64,000 nucleotides of DNA from Promethearchaeota archaeon (GTDB lineage Archaea; Asgardarchaeota; Thorarchaeia; Thorarchaeales; Thorarchaeaceae). Positions within the stretch are counted from its first letter, which is position 1, and the number at the start of each line of letters is the position of its first letter. The notes under the pieces were generated by a model that did no database searches, was not told the origin of the DNA, and worked only from the letters and a program-made list of their open reading frames with translations. The position numbers were made by a program, and so were the translations under genes. The stretch is taken from assembly GCA_014728035.1 (NCBI GenBank), contig WJMJ01000071.1, positions 124,001 through 188,000 on the forward strand, written 5' to 3'. Shown here piece by piece: positions 53,638 through 62,365 of this stretch.

Positions 53638-54672
53638 ATGGCTAACAGTGAGGTTCAAGAATTGCCAGAGAAATCTGTAAAAATTCAATCAAATACACGG
53701 TTCTGGATCGCTATCATAGTCGGAGCAATTCTCTCAATGATTATTGGTTGGTGGTCCGGGTTTGTATTAGTTGAAGTGGGATCTATTGATTTGGTTGCAA
53801 TGTTTCTCTATTCTTTTCTAGTGCCTCTTAGCATTTCATCAATAGGCTTTTATCTTGGCTGGTTATTTAAGAAAAAAGCTGTGAAGTATAGACATCCAAC
53901 AGATGTCCGAGAGGAAATTATTCAGCTTGATTTCGAGGACTGGAAACAATTTGTAAAGGCGCATAATAGTCGATACTTCAATTTAGTATCCGTTGGTAAA
54001 ATATGGTATTATTTTGTGCCTATCATTCAGATATGCATCACAATTGGAATTCCACTATACATTTTTCGCATATCTCCAATCATTAGCGATTTTGTTGCTC
54101 TAATCATTGCGATGAATATCTCGATTCTATGGGTAATTAGTATCTACGGTGGTTTTAGATCCACATCAAATGCCGCATCAGAAGACTTCACGCTTCCATT
54201 AATTCGGGAAGCTGCTCAGTTAGCAAAGATACAGGCCAAAATTTCTGGAGTTTCAAAAGCACAGATAGTGATGGATTGTTCTGTATTCGATGATTACAAG
54301 ATCTATCAAAACCCTCGTGTGGTTCTAAGAATTGAATCTATTGAAAAAGAAGGATATATTGAATCAATAAGTGAAGAGATGAATTCGATTTCAAGAATGC
54401 TTGTGGTTCTTTATGAAACTGAGGATTTACCTCAGGTTGTATGGTGGTGGTTATCCAGAGACCGTAACTTCAGAAAATATGTGGGTAATGACGAAAGTGG
54501 ATACTATGTCAAATATCCTGTTCCAAGCAATATTACAAGTATTGGAGTTAAAGATGTGTCTCTACTAACTAAGAATGCGGTTTCCATTATAATTCGTGAA
54601 TACATTAGAGAGAGACAGAGTTCTGAATCACTAGAAACCATTTTGGGAGAATTAGGTGCTAAAAAACCATAG
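53638..54672 (+). CDS. Membrane protein, four helices plus cytoplasmic domain (member 1)
   Basis: A 344-residue protein with two N-terminal helices (FWIAIIVGAILSMIIGWWSG; MFLYSFLVPLSISSIGFYLG), a basic loop, two more helices (YYFVPIIQICITIGIPLYIF; FVALIIAMNISILWVISIYG) and a ~155-residue soluble C-terminal domain (KISGVSKAQIVMDCSVFDDY onward). No family recognised. It shares this layout and length with the next two genes and lies head-to-tail with them, so they look like an operon of divergent paralogues. Confidence 0.75.
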   Translation: MANSEVQELPEKSVKIQSNTRFWIAIIVGAILSMIIGWWSGFVLVEVGSIDLVAMFLYSFLVPLSISSIGFYLGWLFKKKAVKYRHPTDVREEIIQLDFEDWKQFVKAHNSRYFNLVSVGKIWYYFVPIIQICITIGIPLYIFRISPIISDFVALIIAMNISILWVISIYGGFRSTSNAASEDFTLPLIREAAQLAKIQAKISGVSKAQIVMDCSVFDDYKIYQNPRVVLRIESIEKEGYIESISEEMNSISRMLVVLYETEDLPQVVWWWLSRDRNFRKYVGNDESGYYVKYPVPSNITSIGVKDVSLLTKNAVSIIIREYIRERQSSESLETILGELGAKKP

Positions 54673-54704
54673 ACACTTCTATATGGCCTTACATCTATAC
54701 ACAC

Positions 54705-55622
54705 GTGGACAAAAAAATGGAAGACTCGCCACTTGTTATGCCATCTTCGGGAATATACAACTTTGCTCTTGTTGTAACTATTGTTATTTGGTCATTTCTT
54801 TCTAGCTACGTTGCACAATATGCTCTGGTAGAACTATCTCTGGAATTATGGTTGCTTCAAGCTTCTGGATTTGTTTTATTTCTTATCCCCTGCGTTTTTG
54901 CAATACTCTGGATTCAGAAGAATCGGATAGCTTTGCTAGATGTTGAATGGGAGTTTCGTGAAAAAGAAATTGCATTTTCAGAGTACGAAAAAATAGCTAT
55001 GGATTATGCACAGACTTATTCTGGAATAATTCAGACTGTAGACTTATGGTGGTTAGTAGCTTCATTATTGACTGGTATTTCGTCTTTATCTCTTCCGTTC
55101 GTCTTTGCTTTTTCCCATCCTATTCTCATTCAAGTAGCTCCTTTTGTTTTTGGTTTCACTATGGTCCTCTATGGCATTTCGGTATCCGTATTTCTTAGAT
55201 CGTTTATTTCTGCCCCGATTAGTTCAGAGTTTCCCTTTGTGCCGCCAAAATACATTCGCAATGCGATTTCACTTTTCATTTCAACCCCCTCACTATCTTG
55301 GACTGGAGTAAGTATTGATATTGGGCGATTTGGTGATTATTATGTTCTGGAAGATTTGAAAGTAGTTGGTAGAATCGATAGTATTGAGAGTGTTGCACGT
55401 ATTGTTGCAGAGTTGGACGAATCCGGTGAGATTAAGCGAATTGTACCAGAGTTGAATTTTAAGGATGCTCCAAAAATAGAATCGATCAAATCGAATATCT
55501 CCCCCGCAAGCATTCAACTTCTTATTGTGGAAATAATCAAAATTTATGTTAAATTACGTGGGAGTAATGAGTTACTTGATGAAGTATTGGAAGAGCTTTC
55601 TATAGATATTACAATAGAATAA
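54705..55622 (+). CDS. Membrane protein, four helices plus cytoplasmic domain (member 2)
   Basis: A 305-residue protein with the same plan as its neighbour: helices FALVVTIVIWSFLSSYVAQY, ASGFVLFLIPCVFAILWI, VDLWWLVASLLTGISSLSL and IQVAPFVFGFTMVLYGIS, then a soluble domain with VSIDIGRFGDYYVLEDLKVV and VARIVAELDESGEIKRIVPE. GTG 54705 starts 33 nt after the previous stop; the ATG four codons in (54717) is possible. No family recognised. Confidence 0.72.
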   Translation: MDKKMEDSPLVMPSSGIYNFALVVTIVIWSFLSSYVAQYALVELSLELWLLQASGFVLFLIPCVFAILWIQKNRIALLDVEWEFREKEIAFSEYEKIAMDYAQTYSGIIQTVDLWWLVASLLTGISSLSLPFVFAFSHPILIQVAPFVFGFTMVLYGISVSVFLRSFISAPISSEFPFVPPKYIRNAISLFISTPSLSWTGVSIDIGRFGDYYVLEDLKVVGRIDSIESVARIVAELDESGEIKRIVPELNFKDAPKIESIKSNISPASIQLLIVEIIKIYVKLRGSNELLDEVLEELSIDITIE

Positions 55623-55686
55623 CAGAAAAAACATCGGTGAGCTTATCTTGTATGAGTTCTAAAATAGACAAGTTGAAGGTGATTAT

Positions 55687-56661
55687 GTGACAGAAGAAGT
55701 GATTGATTATGGCCGCCATAAGATAGTTAACCGACTATCCATCATTATTTTTGGTGTAGTTATCGCCATCGCAGTATATTTCCGAATGACTACTGATAAC
55801 TTCTGGACAATATTCTCCCTCTATCTTTTCGTACCAGTTCCATTGGTACTTTTGTCTCTTGCTCTAGGTGTTTTATCAAAGAGGGGAATTGACTACAATA
55901 AGGGTGAATGGAAATCTCAGAAGAGATGGGAAACATTCCAAAATCTACTAAAAATTGAGGAAGAGTACAAAGATGCTTATGGGCATCTTACTGAAAGTAG
56001 TGATAGCTATTGTTCTGTCTGTTGTTGTGTTTTTCCGGTAATCACTTTACTTTTTGGTCTCTTCGGTGTATTTTATACTGCTCTGATTTATCCCCTTTTC
56101 GACTCACTTTATGACACGGTCTTCATTTTGATTATCCAATATATTTTAACAGCTTTAGCTGGGTTCATTTCAGGATTTAAGAGTGTACAAATTGATGGTG
56201 AAGAATTTTTCAAAGATCCATTCAGCAGTGACGAAGTAGAATATGCTTATGCTCTCTCTACCGTTCCTGGCCTCAGAGCTGGTGTTGAGGTTGAATATGG
56301 CATCCGTGGTGACACAAAAACTGTGTTATCTGCAGAAGCTAAAGCACATTTGACCGATGTTCCAGAAACTGTAACCGTTAAGGTACAAGTGTCTCACTCT
56401 GGATTTGCATATCCCTATCTAGTTGGTACAGTATACAAAGGTAGTCCCGTAAGTGAAGATGAATTCTCTTATGATATTGACACCCGTTACCCTGCTATCA
56501 TTGAAACCCAGATGGATGATAATGTTGCAGTATTTGTAGCTAGATTCAAAATTCCTAAGAAGTCACGATCTGTGCCTAATGTTTCAAAAGATGACTTCAA
56601 GAAATTAGCAGCGTTATTGGAGCGTTTACTAAGAGAAAACTATGAGAACAGTGGTCAATGA
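55687..56661 (+). CDS. Membrane protein, four helices plus cytoplasmic domain (member 3)
   Basis: A 324-residue protein: helices LSIIIFGVVIAIAVYFRM and FVPVPLVLLSLALGVL, a charged loop, a Cys-rich start of helix 3 (CSVCCCVFPVITLLFGLFG), helix 4 (FILIIQYILTALAGFISG), then a ~150-residue soluble domain with VEVEYGIRGDTKTVLSAEAK and an Asp/Glu-rich stretch. GTG 55687 is preceded by AAGGTGA. It follows member 2 by 64 nt. Function unknown; its soluble domain is not obviously like those of members 1 and 2. Confidence 0.72.
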   Translation: MTEEVIDYGRHKIVNRLSIIIFGVVIAIAVYFRMTTDNFWTIFSLYLFVPVPLVLLSLALGVLSKRGIDYNKGEWKSQKRWETFQNLLKIEEEYKDAYGHLTESSDSYCSVCCCVFPVITLLFGLFGVFYTALIYPLFDSLYDTVFILIIQYILTALAGFISGFKSVQIDGEEFFKDPFSSDEVEYAYALSTVPGLRAGVEVEYGIRGDTKTVLSAEAKAHLTDVPETVTVKVQVSHSGFAYPYLVGTVYKGSPVSEDEFSYDIDTRYPAIIETQMDDNVAVFVARFKIPKKSRSVPNVSKDDFKKLAALLERLLRENYENSGQ

Positions 56662-56766
56662 TGTGAAGTATTTTGAGAAGAAAGATGTTCGACTAACAGA
56701 CACCTTTAATTGTCGAGCCTTTCTCTCAAAATTCAGACACCTGTATTACTTATGGAGACAATCAAT

Positions 56767-57069
56767 ATGGCGTCTAATTGGACTAACAAATGGGTCTTGA
56801 TGCTACTAATTGGGATTATCATTCAGATGATTTTCTATCCTCTTATTGGTATATTGAAGCCTACTGGATTTGTAGAACATGACTATTTCTTTGATGTTGT
56901 TGTAATCGGTTTGGCATCTATTTCTGTGCAGTTCGTTGGATTTCTAATAATTATGTCCAAAACAAAGAATGAAGATCCTGCTATATACGGACAAGGACGT
57001 CCATTCCAGCATAAGCTTCGTGAAGAAGATGAAGAGGTAGCTGATAGAAAACCTACCCACGCAGAATAA
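56767..57069 (+). CDS. Small two-helix membrane protein
   Basis: A 100-residue protein with helices WVLMLLIGIIIQMIFYPLIG and FDVVVIGLASISVQFVGFLI and a charged C-terminal tail (KLREEDEEVADRKPTHAE). ATG 56767 has GGAGA 8 nt upstream; in-frame ATG 56752 would make the RBS part of the coding sequence. It is the last gene of the membrane-protein run. Confidence 0.68.
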   Translation: MASNWTNKWVLMLLIGIIIQMIFYPLIGILKPTGFVEHDYFFDVVVIGLASISVQFVGFLIIMSKTKNEDPAIYGQGRPFQHKLREEDEEVADRKPTHAE

Positions 57070-57093
57070 TCTCATTTAAAAATAAGAGCAAGT

Positions 57094-57115
57094 TGGATGG
57101 GGATATCCCCATCCA
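57094..57115. terminator. Perfect 22-bp palindrome between convergent genes
   Basis: TGGATGGGGATATCCCCATCCA is fully self-complementary. It lies between the stop of the plus-strand membrane gene (57069) and the stop of the minus-strand gene (57120), so it is a likely bidirectional terminator; a dimeric DNA-binding site is the alternative. Confidence 0.5.
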
Positions 57116-57119
57116 TTAC

Positions 57120-57953
57120 TTACCATTGTATCCATATCGGAAAGTCTCTTGCTGGCAGTGGAGGTCTAAATCCTGGTATCCACATCTCTATCAGTGGAAG
57201 ACTTGGCCCCATCAGAAATGCTACAATTACAAGTATCGAAAAAGTAAGAGTATGTATTGCAGTCACATATGTGTAGTATGGTCTGATATAGGAGTAAAAT
57301 GCAAATGCAGGAATCGATAGTGCTGCCATTGCAACAATCTCGATAGGACTGAAGAAGATTGGAATAACTACTGGAAAGAGGAAGTAGAATATCCATGTAA
57401 TCTTCTCATTTGAAGTTTCGTGATGGGCAATCTTATGAATTCCATCGATACTCTGACTAAGGAAGAATACTGGAATTAATAGCCACATCTGTAGACCTGC
57501 AAAGAACATTGGACCTGCATAGAAAAGTAGATCACCAAGACTCTCTACTCGCTCCCAGAATGGGTTTCTTGAAATGAATTCTGTCATTTCAGTCATATAA
57601 TATCCAACCATTTGGAAGAAAACCAAAACTGGAAGAAAAGCGAAAGATATTGCAATCATAATCACAGCTGCTTTTGGAAGATCTGGTATTTTACCCTCAT
57701 GATAGTTATCTAAGGGGTATATTCCATGTAGTGTAAACGCGGTTAAGAACACCAGCCACCCTGTAGGTACAAAGAAGAGTGGTTGACATATGTACATGAG
57801 TGGGCCAAGAAATTCATAGACATTGGAAGAAAGCGATTCTGGTAGCAAGTACCAGACACCAAATACAACCAATAGCTCGGGAATGAGCATTTTGAAACGA
57901 TAGTCCTGAACGAATTTCATGACCATTCCTGGTTCATTAGTTTCCTCAGACAT
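57120..57953 (-). CDS. Polytopic membrane protein of unknown function
   Basis: A 277-residue protein with about seven hydrophobic segments (for example LIPELLVVFGVWYLL, FFVPTGWLVFLTAFTLHGIY, AAVIMIAISFAFLPVLVFF, WIFYFLFPVVIPIFF, LTFSILVIVAFLMGPSL). ATG 57953 (MSEETNEPGMV) is chosen; AGG lies 8-10 nt upstream, while the earlier in-frame start at 58007 abuts the neighbouring gene. No enzymatic motif is seen. The helicase-associated gene ends 14 nt beyond the earlier start on the same strand, so both may share a transcript. Confidence 0.72.
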   Translation of the reverse strand: MSEETNEPGMVMKFVQDYRFKMLIPELLVVFGVWYLLPESLSSNVYEFLGPLMYICQPLFFVPTGWLVFLTAFTLHGIYPLDNYHEGKIPDLPKAAVIMIAISFAFLPVLVFFQMVGYYMTEMTEFISRNPFWERVESLGDLLFYAGPMFFAGLQMWLLIPVFFLSQSIDGIHKIAHHETSNEKITWIFYFLFPVVIPIFFSPIEIVAMAALSIPAFAFYSYIRPYYTYVTAIHTLTFSILVIVAFLMGPSLPLIEMWIPGFRPPLPARDFPIWIQW

Positions 57954-58024
57954 GACGTAAAACCTGCCTTTGACAAGGCTAGAGCAATGAGTCTGACCTT
58001 TAAGCATATCTCTCCTACGACATT

Positions 58025-59740
58025 CTATGCCTTCTGTTTCTCTTCTTTCCTTCTACGTAGTACTCTATTGCAGGAATTAACAGCAGGACAACCTAGACAA
58101 GCTTCTGGCACTGTTGTATCAGTTGAGTCTCCATAGAGAAGAATTTTCTCAGCAATACTAGAATCTTGACTTGTAGATATATGAGTTTCTTCTCTGCCAG
58201 TGATTTTTATCTTGCATTTGTGTTCTTTCATAGTTTCACTTAGTTCTTCCATATCTCCAGATACAATTGCCGCAGTAGGACCCACTTGTCTGATGAAATA
58301 CTTCTTGAAATCTTTCAACAGTAATAGGTCTTCGAGCTCGCGTTCCGTTTCCGTTTCAAATAATGTCACATCGGATATTTTTGCAAAAGTTGTTTGGGAA
58401 GTCCAGTCTTTGATTGACCTCAATACATTTCCTGGAACGGGCTTACTACTTTCCTTTTCCAGAAACTCGATAATCTCATTTTCACGGAGTCCAGCTTCAA
58501 TTGCCTGGAAAATCGACTGATCTGTGATTCTAAATGTACTGACTACATCAGTCTTAACTGGTTCCGTTAGAAGAAGAAGCTTGTAGAGTTTACTATAATC
58601 CATTTCGGTTGTGAACACTGTAAGCTCAAAATTAGGCTGAACTATGAATGTATCTCTTCCTTGTATCTTTTCTGATTTCTTCTTGGCAAGTACTTCCTCT
58701 CCAATATCTGTCAATTTAACAGCTACTAACTTCTTTTTCTTGTATGCTCCTTCAACCAAACCTAACAGTATCGGAGTTTCCAGTGCAATTGCGACTCGAT
58801 CATCATCTACTTGAATCCATTTGAGTGGTTGACTGTCTTGAAAGAGTTCACTTCTTATCCAACCCTTCATCTCATCAACTCTAATCCATTCATCTTTCAG
58901 ACATTCTCGCAATCTGCAAATCACTAGATTGAGAGTATATTCAGTTGGCTGGTCTGGAGTTGCCCATATTGCCCTAGTTCTTCCAAGCGCTGATAAAAGA
59001 AGCTTCTTTGTGACCTCTTTCTGATCTCCACCAAAGAGTTTCACAATGTTGCCAGGTATAACACGGTCTTCATCGACTATTTGATATGCCCCTGCTTTTC
59101 TAGCAATTTTCTGGACCGTTTCAAAGCGTTCCTCGCTTGGATCAGACATCGGTTCTTTGATGTGTTCTATCTCTCTTTTTGGAAACTCCCAACTAGTGGT
59201 CATTCGGACTTCATGTTTCTCTAGATAGGAGATTAGAAGAAGTATATCAATAAGCAGAGAATCCCTTTCGTTTTTCATATCCCGAATGTTTTTGGGTTTC
59301 TCTGGGTTCGGTTCTGGTTTCTTAGAGAAATATTCCGTAAGATGTGGTATGAAAAAGTCCATTATTTTGAATTCTGCAACTTCTCTTCCGTATTCGGTTA
59401 GTCTAGACATCATTCTTCTGATAATGATACCTTTCTTTCGGAGGTCTCGTTCGGTCTGATTTAACTGACCATAACTGTAAATCTTACGATATGGCTTCAA
59501 GCGGTCATAGCTCATTGCGCCTCCATTCAAAGTGAGCATACCTAGCAGATCATATTCCAACTGCGTGAAAGTTGCAAAAATTCTCAATCTGTTTTCTTTA
59601 TCTCTCATTCTCTCAGCTAATAATTCGGTTAGTTGAGTACCAGATCTAGTTCCACTAACGTCAATGCCCCAATATTGACATGCTACCATTAAATCTTCTC
59701 TAAACATATGTTCGAGGTCTTTTTCTAGTGAATCAGGCAT
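58025..59740 (-). CDS. XPB/p52-related Helicase_C_3 protein with C-terminal Cys cluster
   Basis: A 571-residue protein without helicase motifs. Its middle and C-terminal part resembles the Helicase_C_3 (XPB/Ssl2 N-terminal-type) domain: GRDTFIVQPNFELTVFTTEM, TFRITDQSIFQAIEAGLREN, EIIEFLEKESSKPVPGNVLR and a late RQVGPTAAIVSGDMEELSET. The same domain type occurs in the TFIIH p52 subunit that binds XPB. The N-terminal ~200 residues look like winged helices. The end has CLGCPAVNSCNRVLRR, a CxxC-x5-C cluster possibly for metal or Fe-S. ATG 59740 is chosen because earlier in-frame codons overlap the divergent RFC-like gene. XPB itself lies 3.4 kb away on the same strand. Confidence 0.65.
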   Translation of the reverse strand: MPDSLEKDLEHMFREDLMVACQYWGIDVSGTRSGTQLTELLAERMRDKENRLRIFATFTQLEYDLLGMLTLNGGAMSYDRLKPYRKIYSYGQLNQTERDLRKKGIIIRRMMSRLTEYGREVAEFKIMDFFIPHLTEYFSKKPEPNPEKPKNIRDMKNERDSLLIDILLLISYLEKHEVRMTTSWEFPKREIEHIKEPMSDPSEERFETVQKIARKAGAYQIVDEDRVIPGNIVKLFGGDQKEVTKKLLLSALGRTRAIWATPDQPTEYTLNLVICRLRECLKDEWIRVDEMKGWIRSELFQDSQPLKWIQVDDDRVAIALETPILLGLVEGAYKKKKLVAVKLTDIGEEVLAKKKSEKIQGRDTFIVQPNFELTVFTTEMDYSKLYKLLLLTEPVKTDVVSTFRITDQSIFQAIEAGLRENEIIEFLEKESSKPVPGNVLRSIKDWTSQTTFAKISDVTLFETETERELEDLLLLKDFKKYFIRQVGPTAAIVSGDMEELSETMKEHKCKIKITGREETHISTSQDSSIAEKILLYGDSTDTTVPEACLGCPAVNSCNRVLRRRKEEKQKA

Positions 59741-59891
59741 TTCGTGTACAGGTCTCCCATTAGTGCAAATTGCAAACAAGGCCCCTGAGATTCGTCGTTT
59801 AAGAGATTTACGCTTGCGGTTGTTATTTTCAAAAATCCAAAAACGAACAAGGTTATAATGTTTCATCAACGAGAAAACGTAGGTGTAGCTT

Positions 59892-61007
59892 GTGGAACCA
59901 GTTCTTTGGAGTATCAAATATCGGCCAAAACAATGGGATGATTTTTTTGGTATTGAATTGACACTACAACATCTCAAGAATTTAGCGGAATCTTCAACTT
60001 GTCCAAACATCATTCTATATGGGTCTGAAGGAACCGGTAAGACTGCTGCTTCAAAAGTGTTTGTGAAATCCTTTCTCGGAGATGACGTAAGCACAAATTA
60101 TTTGCGATTAAACATCCGAGATATTACAAGCTACAATATTTCAGATGCAAAACGGGATGTCAAGGCTCTTGCAAAACTTGACCGTTCTGACCGGATGCCG
60201 CTAGATGAATACATGTCAATAATTTACAAACAGGCCAAAGCATCTTTGAAGACTAGGGGAATTTCTCGTCGCCCGTCTAAAAAGCAACTTCTACAGGAAG
60301 CAATCAGTTATTTTGCTTCTACATACACAGTGACAGATACAAAAGTTAAGATTCTGGTTCTTGATGAGGCTGATGCTCTGAGTTATAGCATGCAACAAGC
60401 ACTTCGGAGAACTATGGAAATCTATAACGAGGTTTGCCGTTTTATCCTTATCACTCCCACTCTTGCAGGATGGTCTCCAGCTATTATCTCTCGTTGTGTC
60501 ACAATACATTTTCCTTCAGCTTCTGATGCTGTTGCGAAATCACTTATTCATCATATAGCTAATAATGAAGGATTAGAAATAGAAAACCCCGCTCTGGAAG
60601 CTTTAGTTCGCCAAGCAGATGGCAATCTTAGGAAAGCAATTCATATCTTGCAAATTGCAGCAACTGGATCAAAAAAGATAACGGAAGATACAATCTATTC
60701 TGCATCGGAAACTCATCTACAGAAACGTATTCATGAAATGGTTTCTTTCGCGATTGATGGTCAACATGTTAAGGCTCGGAAGATTATGATGCGTCTTCTT
60801 GGTTATGAGCAATATTCTACTGATGAGGTAGTATCTGAGATGAAAGAGGATCTTCTTAAACGTCCATTATCTCATTCAATGCTAATCGAGATGATTGAAC
60901 GTTTGGCGGAGATTGATTCAAGAATTGGTCATGGAAAGAATGATTTTATTCATCTGTCTGCGTGTTTTGCATCCTTTGCAAGGATTGCAAAGGCACACGA
61001 GTCTTAG
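59892..61007 (+). CDS. RFC-small-like clamp-loader ATPase with insertion
   Basis: A 371-residue AAA+ protein of the replication factor C small-subunit type, which loads the PCNA clamp. Seen: WSIKYRPKQWDDFFG, Walker A GSEGTGKT (44-51), Walker B ILVLDEADA (154-162), MQQALRRTMEIY, and the sensor/SRC region PAIISRCVTIHFPS, then DGNLRKAIHILQIAA. Walker A and B are ~105 residues apart, about 45 more than in usual RFC-small, with a basic insertion (KASLKTRGISRRPSKKQLLQ) and no NASDERGI motif. It is therefore a divergent paralogue, perhaps one subunit of a heteromeric loader. GTG 59892 is the start; AGGTG lies 7-11 nt upstream. Confidence 0.82.
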   Translation: MEPVLWSIKYRPKQWDDFFGIELTLQHLKNLAESSTCPNIILYGSEGTGKTAASKVFVKSFLGDDVSTNYLRLNIRDITSYNISDAKRDVKALAKLDRSDRMPLDEYMSIIYKQAKASLKTRGISRRPSKKQLLQEAISYFASTYTVTDTKVKILVLDEADALSYSMQQALRRTMEIYNEVCRFILITPTLAGWSPAIISRCVTIHFPSASDAVAKSLIHHIANNEGLEIENPALEALVRQADGNLRKAIHILQIAATGSKKITEDTIYSASETHLQKRIHEMVSFAIDGQHVKARKIMMRLLGYEQYSTDEVVSEMKEDLLKRPLSHSMLIEMIERLAEIDSRIGHGKNDFIHLSACFASFARIAKAHES

Positions 61008-61291
61008 TGCATCTCGTTGTTAGTGGATGTTATCACTACTTGATTTCGCAGAATAGCAGTTTGATTTGGTGATAATCTCTGAACACCATACTCAAATTTT
61101 GCAGAGATAGAATCCTCCATCCTAGAAATCATATCTTTTTCTAATGCTACAGATAGAAGTTTTCTTATATTGCTTGGAGTCCCATATCTACATGTGAAGG
61201 ATAGATACTCTACAGCTTTGTGAATTTTTACCTCTTCCCCTCTTTTTCTGAATAAGTGTACCAAAATTAGTAAAATATCTCGTCCGTTCAT
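61004..61291 (-). CDS. Small winged-helix-like protein (DUF2240-like)
   Basis: A 95-residue protein (MNGRDILLILVHLFRKRGEE onward) with helix-strand content like a winged helix and a resemblance to the archaeal DUF2240 family in its LLxLVHLFRKRG-type start and KLLSVALEKDMISR. Its stop overlaps the RFC-like stop by 4 nt, convergently. The function is unknown. Confidence 0.6.
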   Translation of the reverse strand: MNGRDILLILVHLFRKRGEEVKIHKAVEYLSFTCRYGTPSNIRKLLSVALEKDMISRMEDSISAKFEYGVQRLSPNQTAILRNQVVITSTNNEMH

Positions 61292-61350
61292 ATTTACCTC
61301 TCATATTGCTACTCTTTAAGTAGTTTAGTAAAACTTAGTCGTGTTTGATA

Positions 61351-62313
61351 ATGAATCCATTACAATATCATGGGCATACTCTTAGAAAACTGAGTAACCT
61401 TCTAAATGAATCATTAGAAGATCAATTTGAGATTCAATCAATTGATTCAACTAGACTAGGTGGTTGGTCCAATATCAATTTGATAGCTGAGTCTTCACTA
61501 GGTTCTGTTGTTTTGAAGCTTCCAGCATACAATATTATTTACGAACATAATCCATATACAGCAGAATTCAGAAATGCTGGAGTATTACACAAAGAAGATC
61601 TATCCCCTCAACCTCTTGCATACGGCAATCTTGATGATAGTAGTCAAACACCATTTTTCATACGAAAACATATTGATGGTATTGTATATCATGATGTTGA
61701 AAACATTCCGCTAAAATTCTTGTCTACACTACAAAAATCCCATAAGAAGTTGAGCAGTCTCAAAATAAATCTCTCCAGAACATATTCCTCATCATTAGAA
61801 TTCATTCAATGTCAATATCACTCTTTTAAGAAAACATGGGAAACACATTCAAATCAACCGTCAGAATTAGCAGTATTAACTGACAGGTATCTTTTACTTC
61901 ATCACGAATTAGTTCAAGCATATTCTGACTGTTCTGGATGGAAAACCCAAGTTATTCATGGAGATTTCCAAGAAACCAATATTATTTTCCATAATCAACA
62001 GGTGTCTTTCATAGATGTTGGGTCTCTATGCAAAGGTTCACCTTTGTTTGATATTGCATACCTCTATTCGCAATCTCTAGGTCCTATCAGAGATTATTCA
62101 AGATCCTTACTTCTTTCTACAGAACAGCTCAAAAAATTCAGACTCATAGTCCCAATTGCATTATTTTCAGCTATAACTTGGACTCTAATACGGTTACTCG
62201 ATATCGAAAGTAAGCGAATAGTGCCTGTCTTCGCTCAATCCATGGACAAAATTGCCTTGAAACACTATCTCATTGAGAAGATTTCACAAGTAGAATATCT
62301 TATTCGAAGCTAA
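61351..62313 (+). CDS. APH/choline-kinase-type phosphotransferase
   Basis: A 320-residue protein kinase-fold phosphotransferase. Seen: an N-lobe Lys strand (SSLGSVVLKLPAYN), the catalytic loop VIHGDFQETNIIFHN and the metal-binding VSFIDVGSLCKGSPLFDIAY. These match aminoglycoside/choline-kinase-type enzymes (APH family). The small-molecule or protein substrate is unknown. ATG 61351 is preferred to in-frame TTG 61345. It is divergent from the wHTH gene and followed at 52 nt by the KaiC-like gene. Confidence 0.8.
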   Translation: MNPLQYHGHTLRKLSNLLNESLEDQFEIQSIDSTRLGGWSNINLIAESSLGSVVLKLPAYNIIYEHNPYTAEFRNAGVLHKEDLSPQPLAYGNLDDSSQTPFFIRKHIDGIVYHDVENIPLKFLSTLQKSHKKLSSLKINLSRTYSSSLEFIQCQYHSFKKTWETHSNQPSELAVLTDRYLLLHHELVQAYSDCSGWKTQVIHGDFQETNIIFHNQQVSFIDVGSLCKGSPLFDIAYLYSQSLGPIRDYSRSLLLSTEQLKKFRLIVPIALFSAITWTLIRLLDIESKRIVPVFAQSMDKIALKHYLIEKISQVEYLIRS

Positions 62314-62365
62314 CAACTCTTATGAAGAATACTTGAGTTATTAGATTAAGTACTGAGGGATTCAA

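Noticed and set aside
59741..60094. Extended N-terminus of the Helicase_C_3 gene
   Set aside because: It would overlap the RFC-like gene, whose coding frame at 59892 is certain. ATG 59740 gives a non-overlapping start.
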